A stretch of 64,000 nt of DNA from Dechloromonas sp. UBA6271 (GCA_002440665.1 DJUX01000068.1:31117-95116), one strand, 5' to 3'. Counted from the first letter of the stretch, positions 43,286 through 51,935 are shown. The notes: generated by a model not told the origin, from the letters alone. A program made the numbers and translations.

Positions 43286-43369
43286 ATACCAATTGCCATG
43301 GGGTTGTTTCACGTATTCAATGGCACCAGGCAAGTATTTCATTGACGGCGGAATCGGGTGAATTGGTAT
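43286..43369. promoter_or_regulatory. Inverted repeat in the LysR/DMT divergent promoter region
   Basis: ATACCAATT at 43286-43294 and AATTGGTAT at 43361-43369 form a 9-base inverted repeat 66 bases apart. One arm is near the LysR gene start and the other touches the DMT start. Spaced sites bound by a LysR tetramer with DNA bending are typical of the family, so this may be its binding region. Confidence 0.45.
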
Positions 43370-44345
43370 GAATCGAACGGATGTGTTGTCAGTCATCGGG
43401 GCTTGGCCCTCGGTCGTCGGCCTGCGCCGGGCTGGCGCGGCGATGCTTGAGCGGCACGGCCATCGCCTCGGCCTGTGGCTGGCGCTCGGCGCCGCCTTCG
43501 GCTTTTCGTTCAAGGCCATCTTCGTCAAGCTGGCCTATGCCGTGCCGCAGGCGGTGCCGGTCGATGCCGTGACGCTGCTGTCGCTGCGCATGGTTTTCGC
43601 GCTGCCGGTCTTCCTCTGGGTCGGTTTCCATTCGAGCCGCGCCGCGCCACCGCTGTCGCGCCGCGACTGGCTGCTGCTGACGGCGCTCGGCCTGCTCGGC
43701 TACTACGGCGCCAGCATCCTCGACTTCGTCGGCCTGCGCTACATCACCGCCGGGCTGGAGCGGCTGATCCTGTTCACCTACCCGACCCTGACCGTGATGA
43801 TCGGCGTCCTGTTCATGGGCAAGCAGCTGTCGCGCCGTGAGATCGCGGCGCTGGTGCTGTCGTATGCCGGGATCGGGCTGGCCTTCGCCCACGATCTGGA
43901 ATTTGCCGGCGATACGCGCGTCGTGCTGATCGGCGCCGCCTTCGTCTTCGCCTCGTCGCTGTCGTATGCCTTCTACCTGGCCGGCAGCGCGCCGATGATC
44001 CAGCGCCTTGGCGCTGCCCGCTTCACGGCGCTGGCGATGCTGGTGTCGACGGCCGCGACGCAACTCCATTTCTTCGCCACGCAGCCGTTGACCGCGCTCG
44101 TCCAGCCTTTGCCGGTCTACTTCTACGGGGCAGCCATGGCACTGTTCTCGACCGTGCTGCCGGTCTTCATGCAGTCGGCGGCGATCCGCCGCATCGGCTC
44201 GGCGCGGGCAGTATTGGTCGGCACCATCGGCCCGATGCTGACCATCTTCTTCGGCTGGTGGCTGCTGTCCGAGCCGATTTCGCTGGCGCAGATCGCCGGC
44301 GCCGGGCTGGTGCTGATCGGGGTGTTGCTGGTTTCACGCCGCTGA
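43368..44345 (+). CDS. EamA/DMT family transporter
   Basis: 325 residues from the ATG at 43368; an ATG at 43443 (MLERHGHRL) is also plausible because helix 1 starts shortly after. It has ten membrane helices in two EamA repeats, with GLERLILFTYPTLTVMIGVLFMGK ending the first (in pieces) and ARAVLVGTIGPMLTIFFGWW in the second. It is divergent from the LysR gene, suggesting regulated export of a metabolite. It is not close in sequence to the DMT protein next to ruvC. Confidence 0.87.
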   Translation: MNRTDVLSVIGAWPSVVGLRRAGAAMLERHGHRLGLWLALGAAFGFSFKAIFVKLAYAVPQAVPVDAVTLLSLRMVFALPVFLWVGFHSSRAAPPLSRRDWLLLTALGLLGYYGASILDFVGLRYITAGLERLILFTYPTLTVMIGVLFMGKQLSRREIAALVLSYAGIGLAFAHDLEFAGDTRVVLIGAAFVFASSLSYAFYLAGSAPMIQRLGAARFTALAMLVSTAATQLHFFATQPLTALVQPLPVYFYGAAMALFSTVLPVFMQSAAIRRIGSARAVLVGTIGPMLTIFFGWWLLSEPISLAQIAGAGLVLIGVLLVSRR

Positions 44346-44426
44346 CCGGTAAGCAGGCGCTCGCTTCGCAGCGCATCCGGATTCCCGGCGCGCTTGCTGT
44401 CGGGCGCTCTGGGTTAGAATCTCCGC

Positions 44427-44816
44427 ATGATCGGAATTCTCCTCATTACCCACGGCAGCTACGGCGAGGCGCTCGTGCAGAACGCCTGCCACGTGCTGAA
44501 CAAGCGTCCGGTCCAGCTCAACCAGCTCGGGGTCGCCGCCCAGGACGATCCGCTCGACCTGCTGCCGCTGGCCCGCCAGATGCTGAATCTGGTCGACAAC
44601 GGCAAGGGCGTGCTAGTGCTTACCGACATCTTCGGCGCCACGCCCGCCAATCTGGCGCTCAAGCTGCTCGAACCGGGGCGCGTCGAAGGCATTGCCGGGG
44701 TCAATCTGCCGATGCTCATGCGCGCCCTGACCTATCGCGAACGGGGCATGGAAATCTTGCTCACCCGTGCCATCGCCGGCGGGCGTGATGGCGTACTCAA
44801 CATGCAGGACCACTGA
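44427..44816 (+). CDS. PTS EIIA component, mannose family (regulatory)
   Basis: A 129-residue EIIA(Man) domain with the phosphorylated His9 in LLITHGSYG and the conserved stretch VLVLTDIFGATPANLA. No IIB, IIC or IID components follow; instead ptsH and ptsI do. This is the usual betaproteobacterial arrangement of a regulatory phosphorelay that does not transport sugar. It is 4 bases before ptsH. Confidence 0.93.
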   Translation: MIGILLITHGSYGEALVQNACHVLNKRPVQLNQLGVAAQDDPLDLLPLARQMLNLVDNGKGVLVLTDIFGATPANLALKLLEPGRVEGIAGVNLPMLMRALTYRERGMEILLTRAIAGGRDGVLNMQDH

Positions 44817-44820
44817 AAAG

Positions 44821-45090
44821 ATGCTGACCAGAGAAACCGAAATCATCAACAAGCTCGGCCTGCATGCGCGGGCCTCGGCCAAGCTGACCCAGCTCGCCGG
44901 CAAATTCAAGTGCGAAGTCTGGATGGCCAAAGGCAGTAGGCGGATCAACGCCAAGAGCATCATGGGCGTCATGATGCTGGCTGCCGGCAAGGGCTCGAAG
45001 GTGACACTGGAAACCGACGGTGCCGACGAGCAGGAAGCGATGGACGCGTTGCTGGCCTTGATTGCCGACTATTTTGGCGAAGGAGAGTAA
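44821..45090 (+). CDS. ptsH: Phosphocarrier protein HPr
   Basis: An 89-residue HPr with phospho-His15 in LGLHARAS and the regulatory Ser46 in NAKSIMGVMML. Ser46 matches the presence of hprK at 17588-18526. It passes phosphate from enzyme I to EIIA proteins (PtsN and the EIIA-Man encoded next to it). The start follows GAAAAG; 4-base gap on both sides. Confidence 0.97.
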   Translation: MLTRETEIINKLGLHARASAKLTQLAGKFKCEVWMAKGSRRINAKSIMGVMMLAAGKGSKVTLETDGADEQEAMDALLALIADYFGEGE

Positions 45091-45094
45091 GGGC

Positions 45095-46837
45095 ATGAGC
45101 TTTACCCTGCATGGTCTGGGTGTCTCCGGCGGCATCGCCATCGGGCGGGCCATGCTCATGTCGCACGCGACGCTCGAGGTGTCGCACCTGACCATCGCGC
45201 CACGCATGGTCGACAAGGAAATTGCCCGTTTCGACGCGGCCATCAAGGCGGTCAAGAGCGAGCTGGAGACGATGAAGGAGACGACCGAGCACGCGCCGGC
45301 CGAGCTCGCCGCCTTCATCGACATCCACACCATGTTCCTCGAAGACCCGGAACTGGTCGACAAGCCGCGCGAGATCATCCGCGAGCGGCGCTGCAACGCC
45401 GAATGGGCGCTGGTGCAGCAGATGGAAGACATTGTCGAGCAGTTCGAGCAGTTCGAGGACCCCTACCTGCGCGAGCGCAAGTTCGATGTCGTGCAGGTCG
45501 TCGAGCGGGTGATCAAGGAATTGCTCGGCCACCCCGGCCGCGCCGTGATGAAGACGGCCAAGGGCGTCACCGAGGAGATGCTGATCGTCGTCGCCCATGA
45601 CCTGTCGCCGGCCGACGTCATCGCCTTCAAGGATCACCGCTTCGCTTCCTTCATCACCGACGTCGGCGGCTCGACCTCGCACACCGCGATTCTCGCGCGC
45701 AGCCTGGCGATTCCGTCGGTGGTCGGCATGGAGAGCGCCCGCTCGCTGATCCGCGACGGCGAGCAGCTGATCGTCGATGGCAAGCGCGGTGTCGTCATCG
45801 TCAATCCCGATATCCGCGTGCTGGAGGAGTACCAGCTTCGCAAGCACCAGATCGAGCTCGAAAGATCCAAGCTCAAGCGGCTGAAGACGGCAAAATCGCA
45901 GACTATCGACGGCGTCGACATCCAGCTGTTCGCCAACATCGAACTGCCCGGCGACGTGCCGGGGGCGCTCGAAGCCGGCGCCGAGGGCATCGGCCTGTTC
46001 CGCACTGAATTCCTCTTCCTCGACCGCGGCGACATGCCCGACGAGCAGGAGCAGTACGAGGCCTACAAGAAAGTGGTCAAGGGCATGGCCGGGCGCCCGG
46101 TCACCATCCGTACCTTCGACCTCGGCAACGACAAGGATATCCGCCCCGACAACAACTTCGGCGATCGCGTCCAGACCAATCCGGCCCTTGGGCGCCGTGC
46201 CATCCGCCTGTCGCTGGCCGAGCCGCGCATGTTCCAGACGCAGTTGCGCGCCATCCTGCGCGCCTCCAAGCACGGGCCGATCAAGCTGCTGATCCCGATG
46301 CTGGCGCATGCGCACGAAATCGACCAGACGCTGGCTGCGCTGGAGCAGGCGAAATCCAGCCTGCGCGGCGAGAAAGCCGCTTTCGACGAGCACATCGAAG
46401 TCGGCGGCATGATCGAGATTCCGGCCGCCGCGCTCGCCGTCGGCCTCTTCCTGCGCCGCCTCGATTTTCTGTCGATCGGCACCAACGACCTGATCCAATA
46501 CACGCTGGCCATCGACCGCTCCGACGAGCAGGTGTCCAGTCTCTACGACCCGCTGCATCCGGCGGTCCTGATGCTGCTGGCCCATACCCTGGCCAGCGCC
46601 GAGAAGGTGAACATTCCGGTTTCGGTGTGCGGCGAAATGGCCGGCGATCCTAAGCTGACCCGGCTGCTGATCGGCATGGGGCTGCGCATCTTCTCGATGC
46701 ACCCGTCGCAGATCCTCGAGGTCAAGAGCCGCGTGCTGAAGGCCGAGTTCAACGAACTGGCGCCCACCGTGCGCCGCATGCTGCGCCTCGATGAGCCGGG
46801 CAAGCTGCAGGAAGCGTTGGAAAAACTCAACGCCTGA
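45095..46837 (+). CDS. ptsI: PTS enzyme I (phosphoenolpyruvate-protein phosphotransferase)
   Basis: A 580-residue enzyme I with phospho-His196 in GGSTSHTAILAR, PEP-binding residues in EGIGLFRTEFLFLDR and the C-terminal active-site stretch VSVCGEMAGDPKL. It starts the phosphorelay from PEP. AGGAGAG precedes the ATG at 45095. It is last of the EIIA-ptsH-ptsI operon; a dispersed-motif copy follows 3 bases after the stop. Confidence 0.97.
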   Translation: MSFTLHGLGVSGGIAIGRAMLMSHATLEVSHLTIAPRMVDKEIARFDAAIKAVKSELETMKETTEHAPAELAAFIDIHTMFLEDPELVDKPREIIRERRCNAEWALVQQMEDIVEQFEQFEDPYLRERKFDVVQVVERVIKELLGHPGRAVMKTAKGVTEEMLIVVAHDLSPADVIAFKDHRFASFITDVGGSTSHTAILARSLAIPSVVGMESARSLIRDGEQLIVDGKRGVVIVNPDIRVLEEYQLRKHQIELERSKLKRLKTAKSQTIDGVDIQLFANIELPGDVPGALEAGAEGIGLFRTEFLFLDRGDMPDEQEQYEAYKKVVKGMAGRPVTIRTFDLGNDKDIRPDNNFGDRVQTNPALGRRAIRLSLAEPRMFQTQLRAILRASKHGPIKLLIPMLAHAHEIDQTLAALEQAKSSLRGEKAAFDEHIEVGGMIEIPAAALAVGLFLRRLDFLSIGTNDLIQYTLAIDRSDEQVSSLYDPLHPAVLMLLAHTLASAEKVNIPVSVCGEMAGDPKLTRLLIGMGLRIFSMHPSQILEVKSRVLKAEFNELAPTVRRMLRLDEPGKLQEALEKLNA

Positions 46838-46840
46838 GCC

Positions 46841-46874
46841 TGTTGCGGTCGACACCGGAAAAAGGGCAAAAATG
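46841..46874 (+). repeat. Dispersed uptake-signal-like motif, copy 15 (intergenic, near-consensus)
   Basis: Core TGTTGCGGTCGAC, then ACCGG, AAAAAGGGC and AAAAATG. I treat it as the reference copy. It lies directly after the ptsI stop. Confidence 0.88.
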
Positions 46875-46901
46875 CCCGACCGGCCTACGTAACTCGAATT
46901 A

Positions 46902-46927
46902 GACAAATTGCCGCGCGGCAATTTGTC
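46902..46927. promoter_or_regulatory. Perfect 26-base palindrome upstream of the TonB-dependent receptor
   Basis: GACAAATTGCCGC and its exact complement GCGGCAATTTGTC adjoin to form a loop-free perfect palindrome, 73 bases before the receptor start. There is no T-run, so it is more likely an operator for a dimeric repressor than a terminator. The regulator is unknown; it does not resemble a Fur box. Confidence 0.55.
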
Positions 46928-46999
46928 ACATTCCCGAGAAGCAACGATTCCCTGACAATCTGCGCCCGCAGAAAGACCAATAAATTCAGGGAGTATTCG

Positions 47000-49180
47000 A
47001 TGGTGATTCGTTATCGGCCGCTGGGGGCGGCCATGGCCTTGGCTTTTTCCGGCGTCTTGCCGGCCTTGGCTGAAACCCAGGTTCTTGACACGGTGGTGGT
47101 GAAGGCGAACCGCGAAACACCATTGCCCGCTGCTGCCGGCTCGCTGGATGCCGGCGCCGTCGCCGCCCGCCGCGCCTTTGTCAGCGACACTGCGCAACTG
47201 CTCGACGACGTGCCCGGGATGAGCTTCTACAACTCCGGCGGCGTTTCCAGCCTGCCGGTGATCCGCGGCCTCAACGACGACCGCATCGGCATCCGGATCG
47301 ACGGCATGGATCTCACGTCGGCCTGCGGCAATCACATGAATCCGCCGCTCTCCTACATTGCGCCGGCGAATGTCGGGCGCGCCACGGTCATCGCCGGCAT
47401 CACGCCGGTCAGCCTCGGCGGCGACAGCATCGCCGGAACCATCGTCATCGACTCAAAGGCGCCAGTTTTCGCCAGGGCCGGCGAGGCGCCGCTCTACGGC
47501 GGCAGCATTTCCGCCTATTACCGCAGCAACGGCCACGCGTCCGGCGGCAGCGTCGCGGCGCAGGCGGCGACCGAGAACCTGGCCATTTCCTACACTGGGT
47601 CGATCGCCACCAGCGACAACTACAAGTCGGGCTCTGGCACCGAGGTCAAGTCCAGCGAATACGAGGCGCAGAACCACGCCGTTTCGTTCGCCGCCCAGGG
47701 CGATGGCAACCTGGTGGTCGCCAACCTCGGTTACCAGCACATTCCGTATCAGGGCTTCCCCAATGCGCGAATGGACATGGTCAATAACGACGCCTTCTTC
47801 GCCAATCTCCGCTACGAAGGCCAGTTCGACTGGGGCAAGCTGGAGGCGCGAGCGTATTACCAGCACACCGAACACGAAATGAATTTCCTCGCCACCAAGC
47901 GCTACAACGGGCCGGGGATGCCGAATTCGGACATGCCGATGAACACCGACGGCAAGAATCTCGGCTTCGTGCTCAAGGGCGACGTCATGCTCTCCGAGCG
48001 CGACACCCTGCGCGTCGGCGCCGAATTCCACGGCTTCCGCCTCGACGACTGGTGGCCGCCGACCAGCATGACCGGCATGGCCGCCATGATGATGGGGCCC
48101 GGCACCTTCCAGAACATCAACGACGGCAAGCGCGACCGCGCCGGCCTCTTCGCCGAATGGGAAGCGCGCTGGAACAGCCAGTGGTCCACGCTGCTTGGCG
48201 CCCGCTACGAACACGTCAGGATGGACACTGGCACCGTCCAGCCCTACTCGTTGACGTCGATGATGCAGATGGCCGACCAGCGTGCCGCCCGCATCTTCAA
48301 TGCCGAAGACCGCGAGCGCAACGACAACAACGTCGACCTGACCGCCCTGCTGCGCTTCACGCCGGATGCGAACAGCACCTATGAGGGCGGCTACGCGCGC
48401 AAGACCCGTTCGCCCAACCTCTACGAGCGCTACACCTGGGCGCCGGGGGCGATGGCCATGTCAATGAACGGCTGGTTCGGCGACGGCAACGGCTATGTCG
48501 GTGACATCGATCTCAAGCCGGAAGTCGCCCACACCATTTCCGCTACCGCCAGCTGGCACGATGCCGCCAAGCGCGAGTGGAATTTCGCGGTGACGCCCTA
48601 CCTGACCTATGTCGACAACTACATCGACGTCCTGCGCTGCCCGACCTCGCTGGGCGGCGCCTGCACGGCGGCAAACCAGACGGTTGCCAACAACTTCGTC
48701 TACCTGCAGTTCGCCAATCAGGACGCCCGCCTCTACGGGATCGACCTCTCCGGCCGCCTGCCGCTCGGCAGCAGTGCCTTCGGCAGTTTCACCGGACGCG
48801 GCGTGGTCGGCTACGTGCGCGGCACCAACCGCGACACCGGCGACAACCTGTATCACATGATGCCGCTCAACGCGAAACTGGCGCTCGATCACCGTCTGGA
48901 ACAGTGGTCCAACTCGCTCGAATTCCAGCTCGTCGCCGCCAAGAACGACGTGCAGGCGGTCCGCAACGAGCTGGAGACGGCCGGCTACGCGCTGGTCAAC
49001 CTGCGCACGGCCTACGACTGGAAGCATGTGCGCCTCGAAGCCGGCATCGAGAACCTGCTCGACAAGAACTACGACCTGCCCCTCGGCGGCGCCTACCTCG
49101 GTGAGCGCCCGTTCGCCTGGGGCACTGGTGTTGCCGGCATGGGCCGTTCCGCCTACGTCGGGATGACGGTCAGGTTCTGA
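47000..49180 (+). CDS. TonB-dependent receptor, copper-receptor type (OprC/NosA-like)
   Basis: A 726-residue outer-membrane receptor with signal peptide (cleavage near ALA-ET), TonB box VLDTVVVKA, a plug domain and a 22-strand barrel ending in VGMTVRF with terminal Phe. The plug has SACGNHMNPPLSYI (Cys109, Met113); a very similar CxxxM motif in OprC/NosA binds copper. A barrel loop is Met-rich (MTGMAAMMMGPG), which fits copper. GGGAG precedes the ATG at 47000. A perfect palindrome lies upstream, and a tonB gene follows after 119 bases. Confidence 0.9.
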   Translation: MVIRYRPLGAAMALAFSGVLPALAETQVLDTVVVKANRETPLPAAAGSLDAGAVAARRAFVSDTAQLLDDVPGMSFYNSGGVSSLPVIRGLNDDRIGIRIDGMDLTSACGNHMNPPLSYIAPANVGRATVIAGITPVSLGGDSIAGTIVIDSKAPVFARAGEAPLYGGSISAYYRSNGHASGGSVAAQAATENLAISYTGSIATSDNYKSGSGTEVKSSEYEAQNHAVSFAAQGDGNLVVANLGYQHIPYQGFPNARMDMVNNDAFFANLRYEGQFDWGKLEARAYYQHTEHEMNFLATKRYNGPGMPNSDMPMNTDGKNLGFVLKGDVMLSERDTLRVGAEFHGFRLDDWWPPTSMTGMAAMMMGPGTFQNINDGKRDRAGLFAEWEARWNSQWSTLLGARYEHVRMDTGTVQPYSLTSMMQMADQRAARIFNAEDRERNDNNVDLTALLRFTPDANSTYEGGYARKTRSPNLYERYTWAPGAMAMSMNGWFGDGNGYVGDIDLKPEVAHTISATASWHDAAKREWNFAVTPYLTYVDNYIDVLRCPTSLGGACTAANQTVANNFVYLQFANQDARLYGIDLSGRLPLGSSAFGSFTGRGVVGYVRGTNRDTGDNLYHMMPLNAKLALDHRLEQWSNSLEFQLVAAKNDVQAVRNELETAGYALVNLRTAYDWKHVRLEAGIENLLDKNYDLPLGGAYLGERPFAWGTGVAGMGRSAYVGMTVRF

Positions 49181-49299
49181 TGCGGAGCGCGCCTCCGGCG
49201 CTCCCCGCCCGAGCTCCGGCGGCTGGGCATGAGCGGCGTTCGGCGGCGGATTTGATCTGCCGTCTCGAATTCGCTCCCGGCAATACTTAAAATGGCGCG

Positions 49300-49980
49300 A
49301 TGAACGCAGCAATTCTCGCCGCGCCGGTCGCGGTCCCCAAGTGGAAGCACTGCGCCCCCTATTTCCTGGTGGCGCTCGCGCTGCATCTGGCGGTGCTGAC
49401 CTGGCCGCGCGACCGGTCGGTCGGCGAGCCCGATCTGGCGCCACCTGGCCAGATCATGGTGCGCCTGGTCGACGAAGTGCCCGTTCCGCCCGCCGTTCAT
49501 GCGCCTCCTGCGCCGCCGGCCAGTAGTACCCCGCCACAACGCGAACGTCTGCAGAAAGCGCCACGCCCCATTCTCTCCATGCCGGCCAGCCACCAGGCGG
49601 CACCTGCCGCATTCGTCGCGCCGGCCGAGTCCCCCACTTCACCTGCTCCGGCCCCGACGGTCGCCGACAACGCCGCTCCGGCCGCACCGCCAGCCTTTTC
49701 GCCGCCGCATTTCAATGCTGCCTATCTACACAATCCGGCCCCGGTCTTTCCGCCAATGTCGCGACGCCTGGGCGAGGAGGGAAAAGTCCTGTTGCGGGTC
49801 AAGGTCAGCCCCGAGGGGCGGCCGGTTGTGGTCGACGTCGAAAAAGGCAGCAATTTCGAACGCCTCGACCAGGCGGCCCGCGATGCAGTCGGCCGCTGGC
49901 GCTTCGTCCCGGCGCGCCGCGGCGAGCAGATGGTCGAGGGAACGGTCATCGTGCCCATCGTCTTCCGGCTGGATGATTGA
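49300..49980 (+). CDS. Energy transducer TonB
   Basis: A 226-residue TonB protein with one N-terminal membrane helix (residues about 20-36), a Pro/Ala-rich periplasmic spacer at about 60-130 and a C-terminal TonB domain (PPMSRRLGEEGKVLLRVKV in pieces; RDAVGRWRFVPARRG; VPIVFRL). It transmits proton-motive force to the adjacent receptor. No exbB/exbD genes follow, so TonB must use ExbBD encoded elsewhere. It ends about 65 bases before ssrA. Confidence 0.92.
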   Translation: MNAAILAAPVAVPKWKHCAPYFLVALALHLAVLTWPRDRSVGEPDLAPPGQIMVRLVDEVPVPPAVHAPPAPPASSTPPQRERLQKAPRPILSMPASHQAAPAAFVAPAESPTSPAPAPTVADNAAPAAPPAFSPPHFNAAYLHNPAPVFPPMSRRLGEEGKVLLRVKVSPEGRPVVVDVEKGSNFERLDQAARDAVGRWRFVPARRGEQMVEGTVIVPIVFRLDD

Positions 49981-50045
49981 CCGCTTCACGGGTAGAATCG
50001 GGAACTTGTCGTCTGACGCCGGGTCATAACGGTGTCTCGAAATTT

Positions 50046-50408
50046 GGGGGCGACATGGCTTCGACGTGGGTTGCGAAGCAGGACAGGGCATACCGAGGAC
50101 CAGTCACCTCGTAAATCCATCTGGAACGTAATAACTGCCAACGACGAGCGTTTCGCTCTAGCCGCCTAACGGCGGCTGGCCTCCGAACTGGTTTGCTCTT
50201 GGGCCAGGCAGCGCAAGCTGCATCGGAGTCATATACATGAGATAAGGTTGGGCCGCGTCGCGAGGTCCGACTCGAAAACTCAGCGAATCGCCTGAAGCGA
50301 GCCTGTTCGGCCGGCGCGTCAGGGCTAAAACCAAATGACCGGACTAAGTATGTAGATCTGCCTGTCTAGGGCTTGCGGACGGGGGTTCGATCCCCCCCGC
50401 CTCCACCA
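50046..50408 (+). ncRNA. ssrA: Transfer-messenger RNA (tmRNA)
   Basis: A one-piece tmRNA of about 363 nucleotides. The 5' end GGGGGCGACATGGCTTCGACG and the 3' end GGTTCGATCCCCCC...CCTCCACCA (in pieces) form the tRNA-like domain, with the TTCGAT T-loop. The tag reading frame at 50137-50169 encodes ANDERFALAA and ends in TAA. CCA is encoded. It rescues stalled ribosomes with SmpB, whose gene is not in the window. A strong terminator follows. Confidence 0.97.
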
Positions 50409-50415
50409 AACCTTG

Positions 50416-50450
50416 AAAACCCGTCGCGAAATCGACGGGTTTTTCTTTTT
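50416..50450 (+). terminator. Rho-independent terminator of ssrA
   Basis: Stem AAACCCGTCG/CGACGGGTTT with a short loop is followed by TTTTTCTTTTT, starting 8 bases after the tmRNA CCA end. Confidence 0.9.
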
Positions 50451-50583
50451 GTGTGGCAAAAATAATGAAAATCCCGACGTTGCGGCCTTTTCCAAAGAAT
50501 GACAACGGTAAAAGTCGTTGATCAGCTTGCTGCGACTTGCTTATCCTTCGCTTCAAACTCGATAAAGCAGTGGAGGAGATGGA

Positions 50584-50733
50584 ATGAAAAAGAGGCTGAC
50601 AGCCAGCATGCCTTCGCTGGTTTCAGGGTTGGCAGTTGCTCAACAGTCCGGCTTGTATCGTGATGGCAACAAGAACGGGACCGGGGAATCCGGTGCTCGG
50701 GTTTTCGCCGCAGGCATTGCATGCGGCTTCTAG
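50584..50733 (+). CDS. Possible 49-residue small protein
   Basis: A short ORF starting MKKRLTASMPSLVSG with a strong ribosome site (GGAGGAG, 5 bases before the ATG). The N-terminus is basic and then weakly hydrophobic; no family recognised. It ends 13 bases before the next small ORF start, which also has a good ribosome site, so the two could be co-transcribed. Coding status is uncertain. Confidence 0.35.
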   Translation: MKKRLTASMPSLVSGLAVAQQSGLYRDGNKNGTGESGARVFAAGIACGF

Positions 50734-50746
50734 CTGGGGGGGGGAG

Positions 50747-50938
50747 ATGGCGGCAACCGCAGAGCGAAGGAAGGGTACGGATCGACGCGTGCGTGACCTG
50801 GGGGCGCCGAGCGGAATGAGCGAACGGCGCGTGCAGGCTGAACGCAGGTTGCCGACCCCGCAGGAGGCGCCCATTTCCGAAGCTGACTGGGAAAAATATT
50901 TCGGTTCGGTCGCCAAGAAGGCAAAGGAAAGCGACTAG
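50747..50938 (+). CDS. Small charged hypothetical protein
   Basis: A 63-residue ORF beginning MAATAERRKGTDRRVRDLG and ending FGSVAKKAKESD, highly charged and without membrane segment. A run of nine G residues plus GAG before the ATG at 50747 is a very strong ribosome site. Arg-rich ERRKGTDRR-type N-termini occur in small PilZ-neighbour or hypothetical proteins of this group, but I cannot assign a function. The longer frame from 50636 lacks a ribosome site. Confidence 0.6.
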   Translation: MAATAERRKGTDRRVRDLGAPSGMSERRVQAERRLPTPQEAPISEADWEKYFGSVAKKAKESD

Positions 50939-50984
50939 CAGACGGCTCTTGGCTCAAGTCCGAACAGCATTGATTCCGTCGACT

Positions 50985-51007
50985 AAAAACCCCGCCGAAG
51001 CGGGGTT
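50985..51007 (-). terminator. Rho-independent terminator of the PEP-CTERM gene
   Basis: On the minus strand: AACCCCGCTTCGGCGGGGTTTTTAG. A CCCCGC/GCGGGG-type stem with a UUCG-like loop and a T-run, 23 bases after the stop of the PEP-CTERM gene. Confidence 0.88.
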
Positions 51008-51029
51008 GGAGCGGGTATATCTGGCATTA

Positions 51030-51701
51030 CTATTTGGCGGCTTTGCGCCGCGTCCAGCCAAGACCCGCAAGGGCCAGACCGACGAGGGCCAAGCCGGCGG
51101 GCTCTGGAACGCCGTTCGGTGCAGGAAGGCCGACTGCGCCGACGGTCAGGCCATGCCAGTTCTCCGATGTATGGGTAAAGCTGATTGACGAGTAGGTACC
51201 CGGCAGGCGTATCACGCCATGCACTTCACCGGCTCCGGAAAATCCATCTCCGTCACCATTTAGGATGGGGGTGCCAGATCCCCAGTACCCTGGGCCGAAG
51301 CTCAGAATCTCGATCGGCACGCCAAAGTCGACAGTATTACCGTTCCAGCTCACCAGTGCGATAAGAGGGTCTGTGACCGCTTGCGAGAAGGTGATGGTTG
51401 CCGTACCACCAGAACTAAGGGCGATAATGTCAGCTGCCGGAGGTGCGTTGGATACAACGCTGCTCAAATAAGGTGTTGAAGGGCTCCAGTAGTTCGTGCC
51501 GCCTGAAGTTTGGGCGAAGCTATATGCCCCGCTAAACGTCACCCCGACATTTGTTGCCCCGACAGCCAAGCTTCCGTTTACCTGACTGGCACTAGTACTG
51601 ACGCTGGTCCAATCGGTCCATGAGACGGCGGCAGCAACGGCGCTTGTAGACGAAATCGCACCGATAACAGCCATCGCAACTACGAAATTCTTTGACTTCA
51701 T
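51030..51701 (-). CDS. PEP-CTERM sorted exported protein
   Basis: A 223-residue protein with a signal peptide (cleavage near AVAAA-VS), a Ser/Thr/Gly-rich beta-type body with few charged residues and a C-terminal PEP-CTERM signal: VPEPAGLALVGLALAGLGWTRRK in pieces VPEPAG, a hydrophobic helix and RRK. Exosortase cuts and anchors such proteins at the cell surface, where they often enter the biofilm matrix. Exosortase genes are not in the window. A sigma-54-like site lies 42 bases upstream. Confidence 0.9.
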   Translation of the reverse strand: MKSKNFVVAMAVIGAISSTSAVAAAVSWTDWTSVSTSASQVNGSLAVGATNVGVTFSGAYSFAQTSGGTNYWSPSTPYLSSVVSNAPPAADIIALSSGGTATITFSQAVTDPLIALVSWNGNTVDFGVPIEILSFGPGYWGSGTPILNGDGDGFSGAGEVHGVIRLPGTYSSISFTHTSENWHGLTVGAVGLPAPNGVPEPAGLALVGLALAGLGWTRRKAAK

Positions 51702-51742
51702 GATTGGTTTTTATCCCGATCGAAGATAGATGTTTGCATTTA

Positions 51743-51758
51743 AGCAAAAATTGGACCA
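51743..51758 (-). promoter_or_regulatory. Possible sigma-54 (RpoN) promoter
   Basis: TGGTCCAATTTTTGCT on the minus strand has GG and GC at the exact -24/-12 spacing and the TTGCT end of the consensus; three consensus bases in the -24 half differ. It lies 42 bases upstream of the PEP-CTERM start. In other betaproteobacteria PEP-CTERM genes are often controlled by the sigma-54-dependent PrsK/PrsR pair. Confidence 0.5.
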
Positions 51759-51935
51759 GTTTTCTAAAACAATGATTTGTTGACGATTTTTTACTGTGGT
51801 GATTTCTGGTTGCAAAGAAGTGTAAGAAATGTCGACAGCAATGCAAGCTGATGGCGCCCCTGGGCTTAGACACGTCTCCAGTAACGGGGTGATCTCAAGC
51901 ATCCGGATCCAATCTGCCGACTGCATTTCAATAAG

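Noticed and set aside
50046..50450. Possible prophage or island attachment at the ssrA 3' end
   Set aside because: No integrase and no repeated ssrA 3' end were seen downstream; the terminator follows directly.
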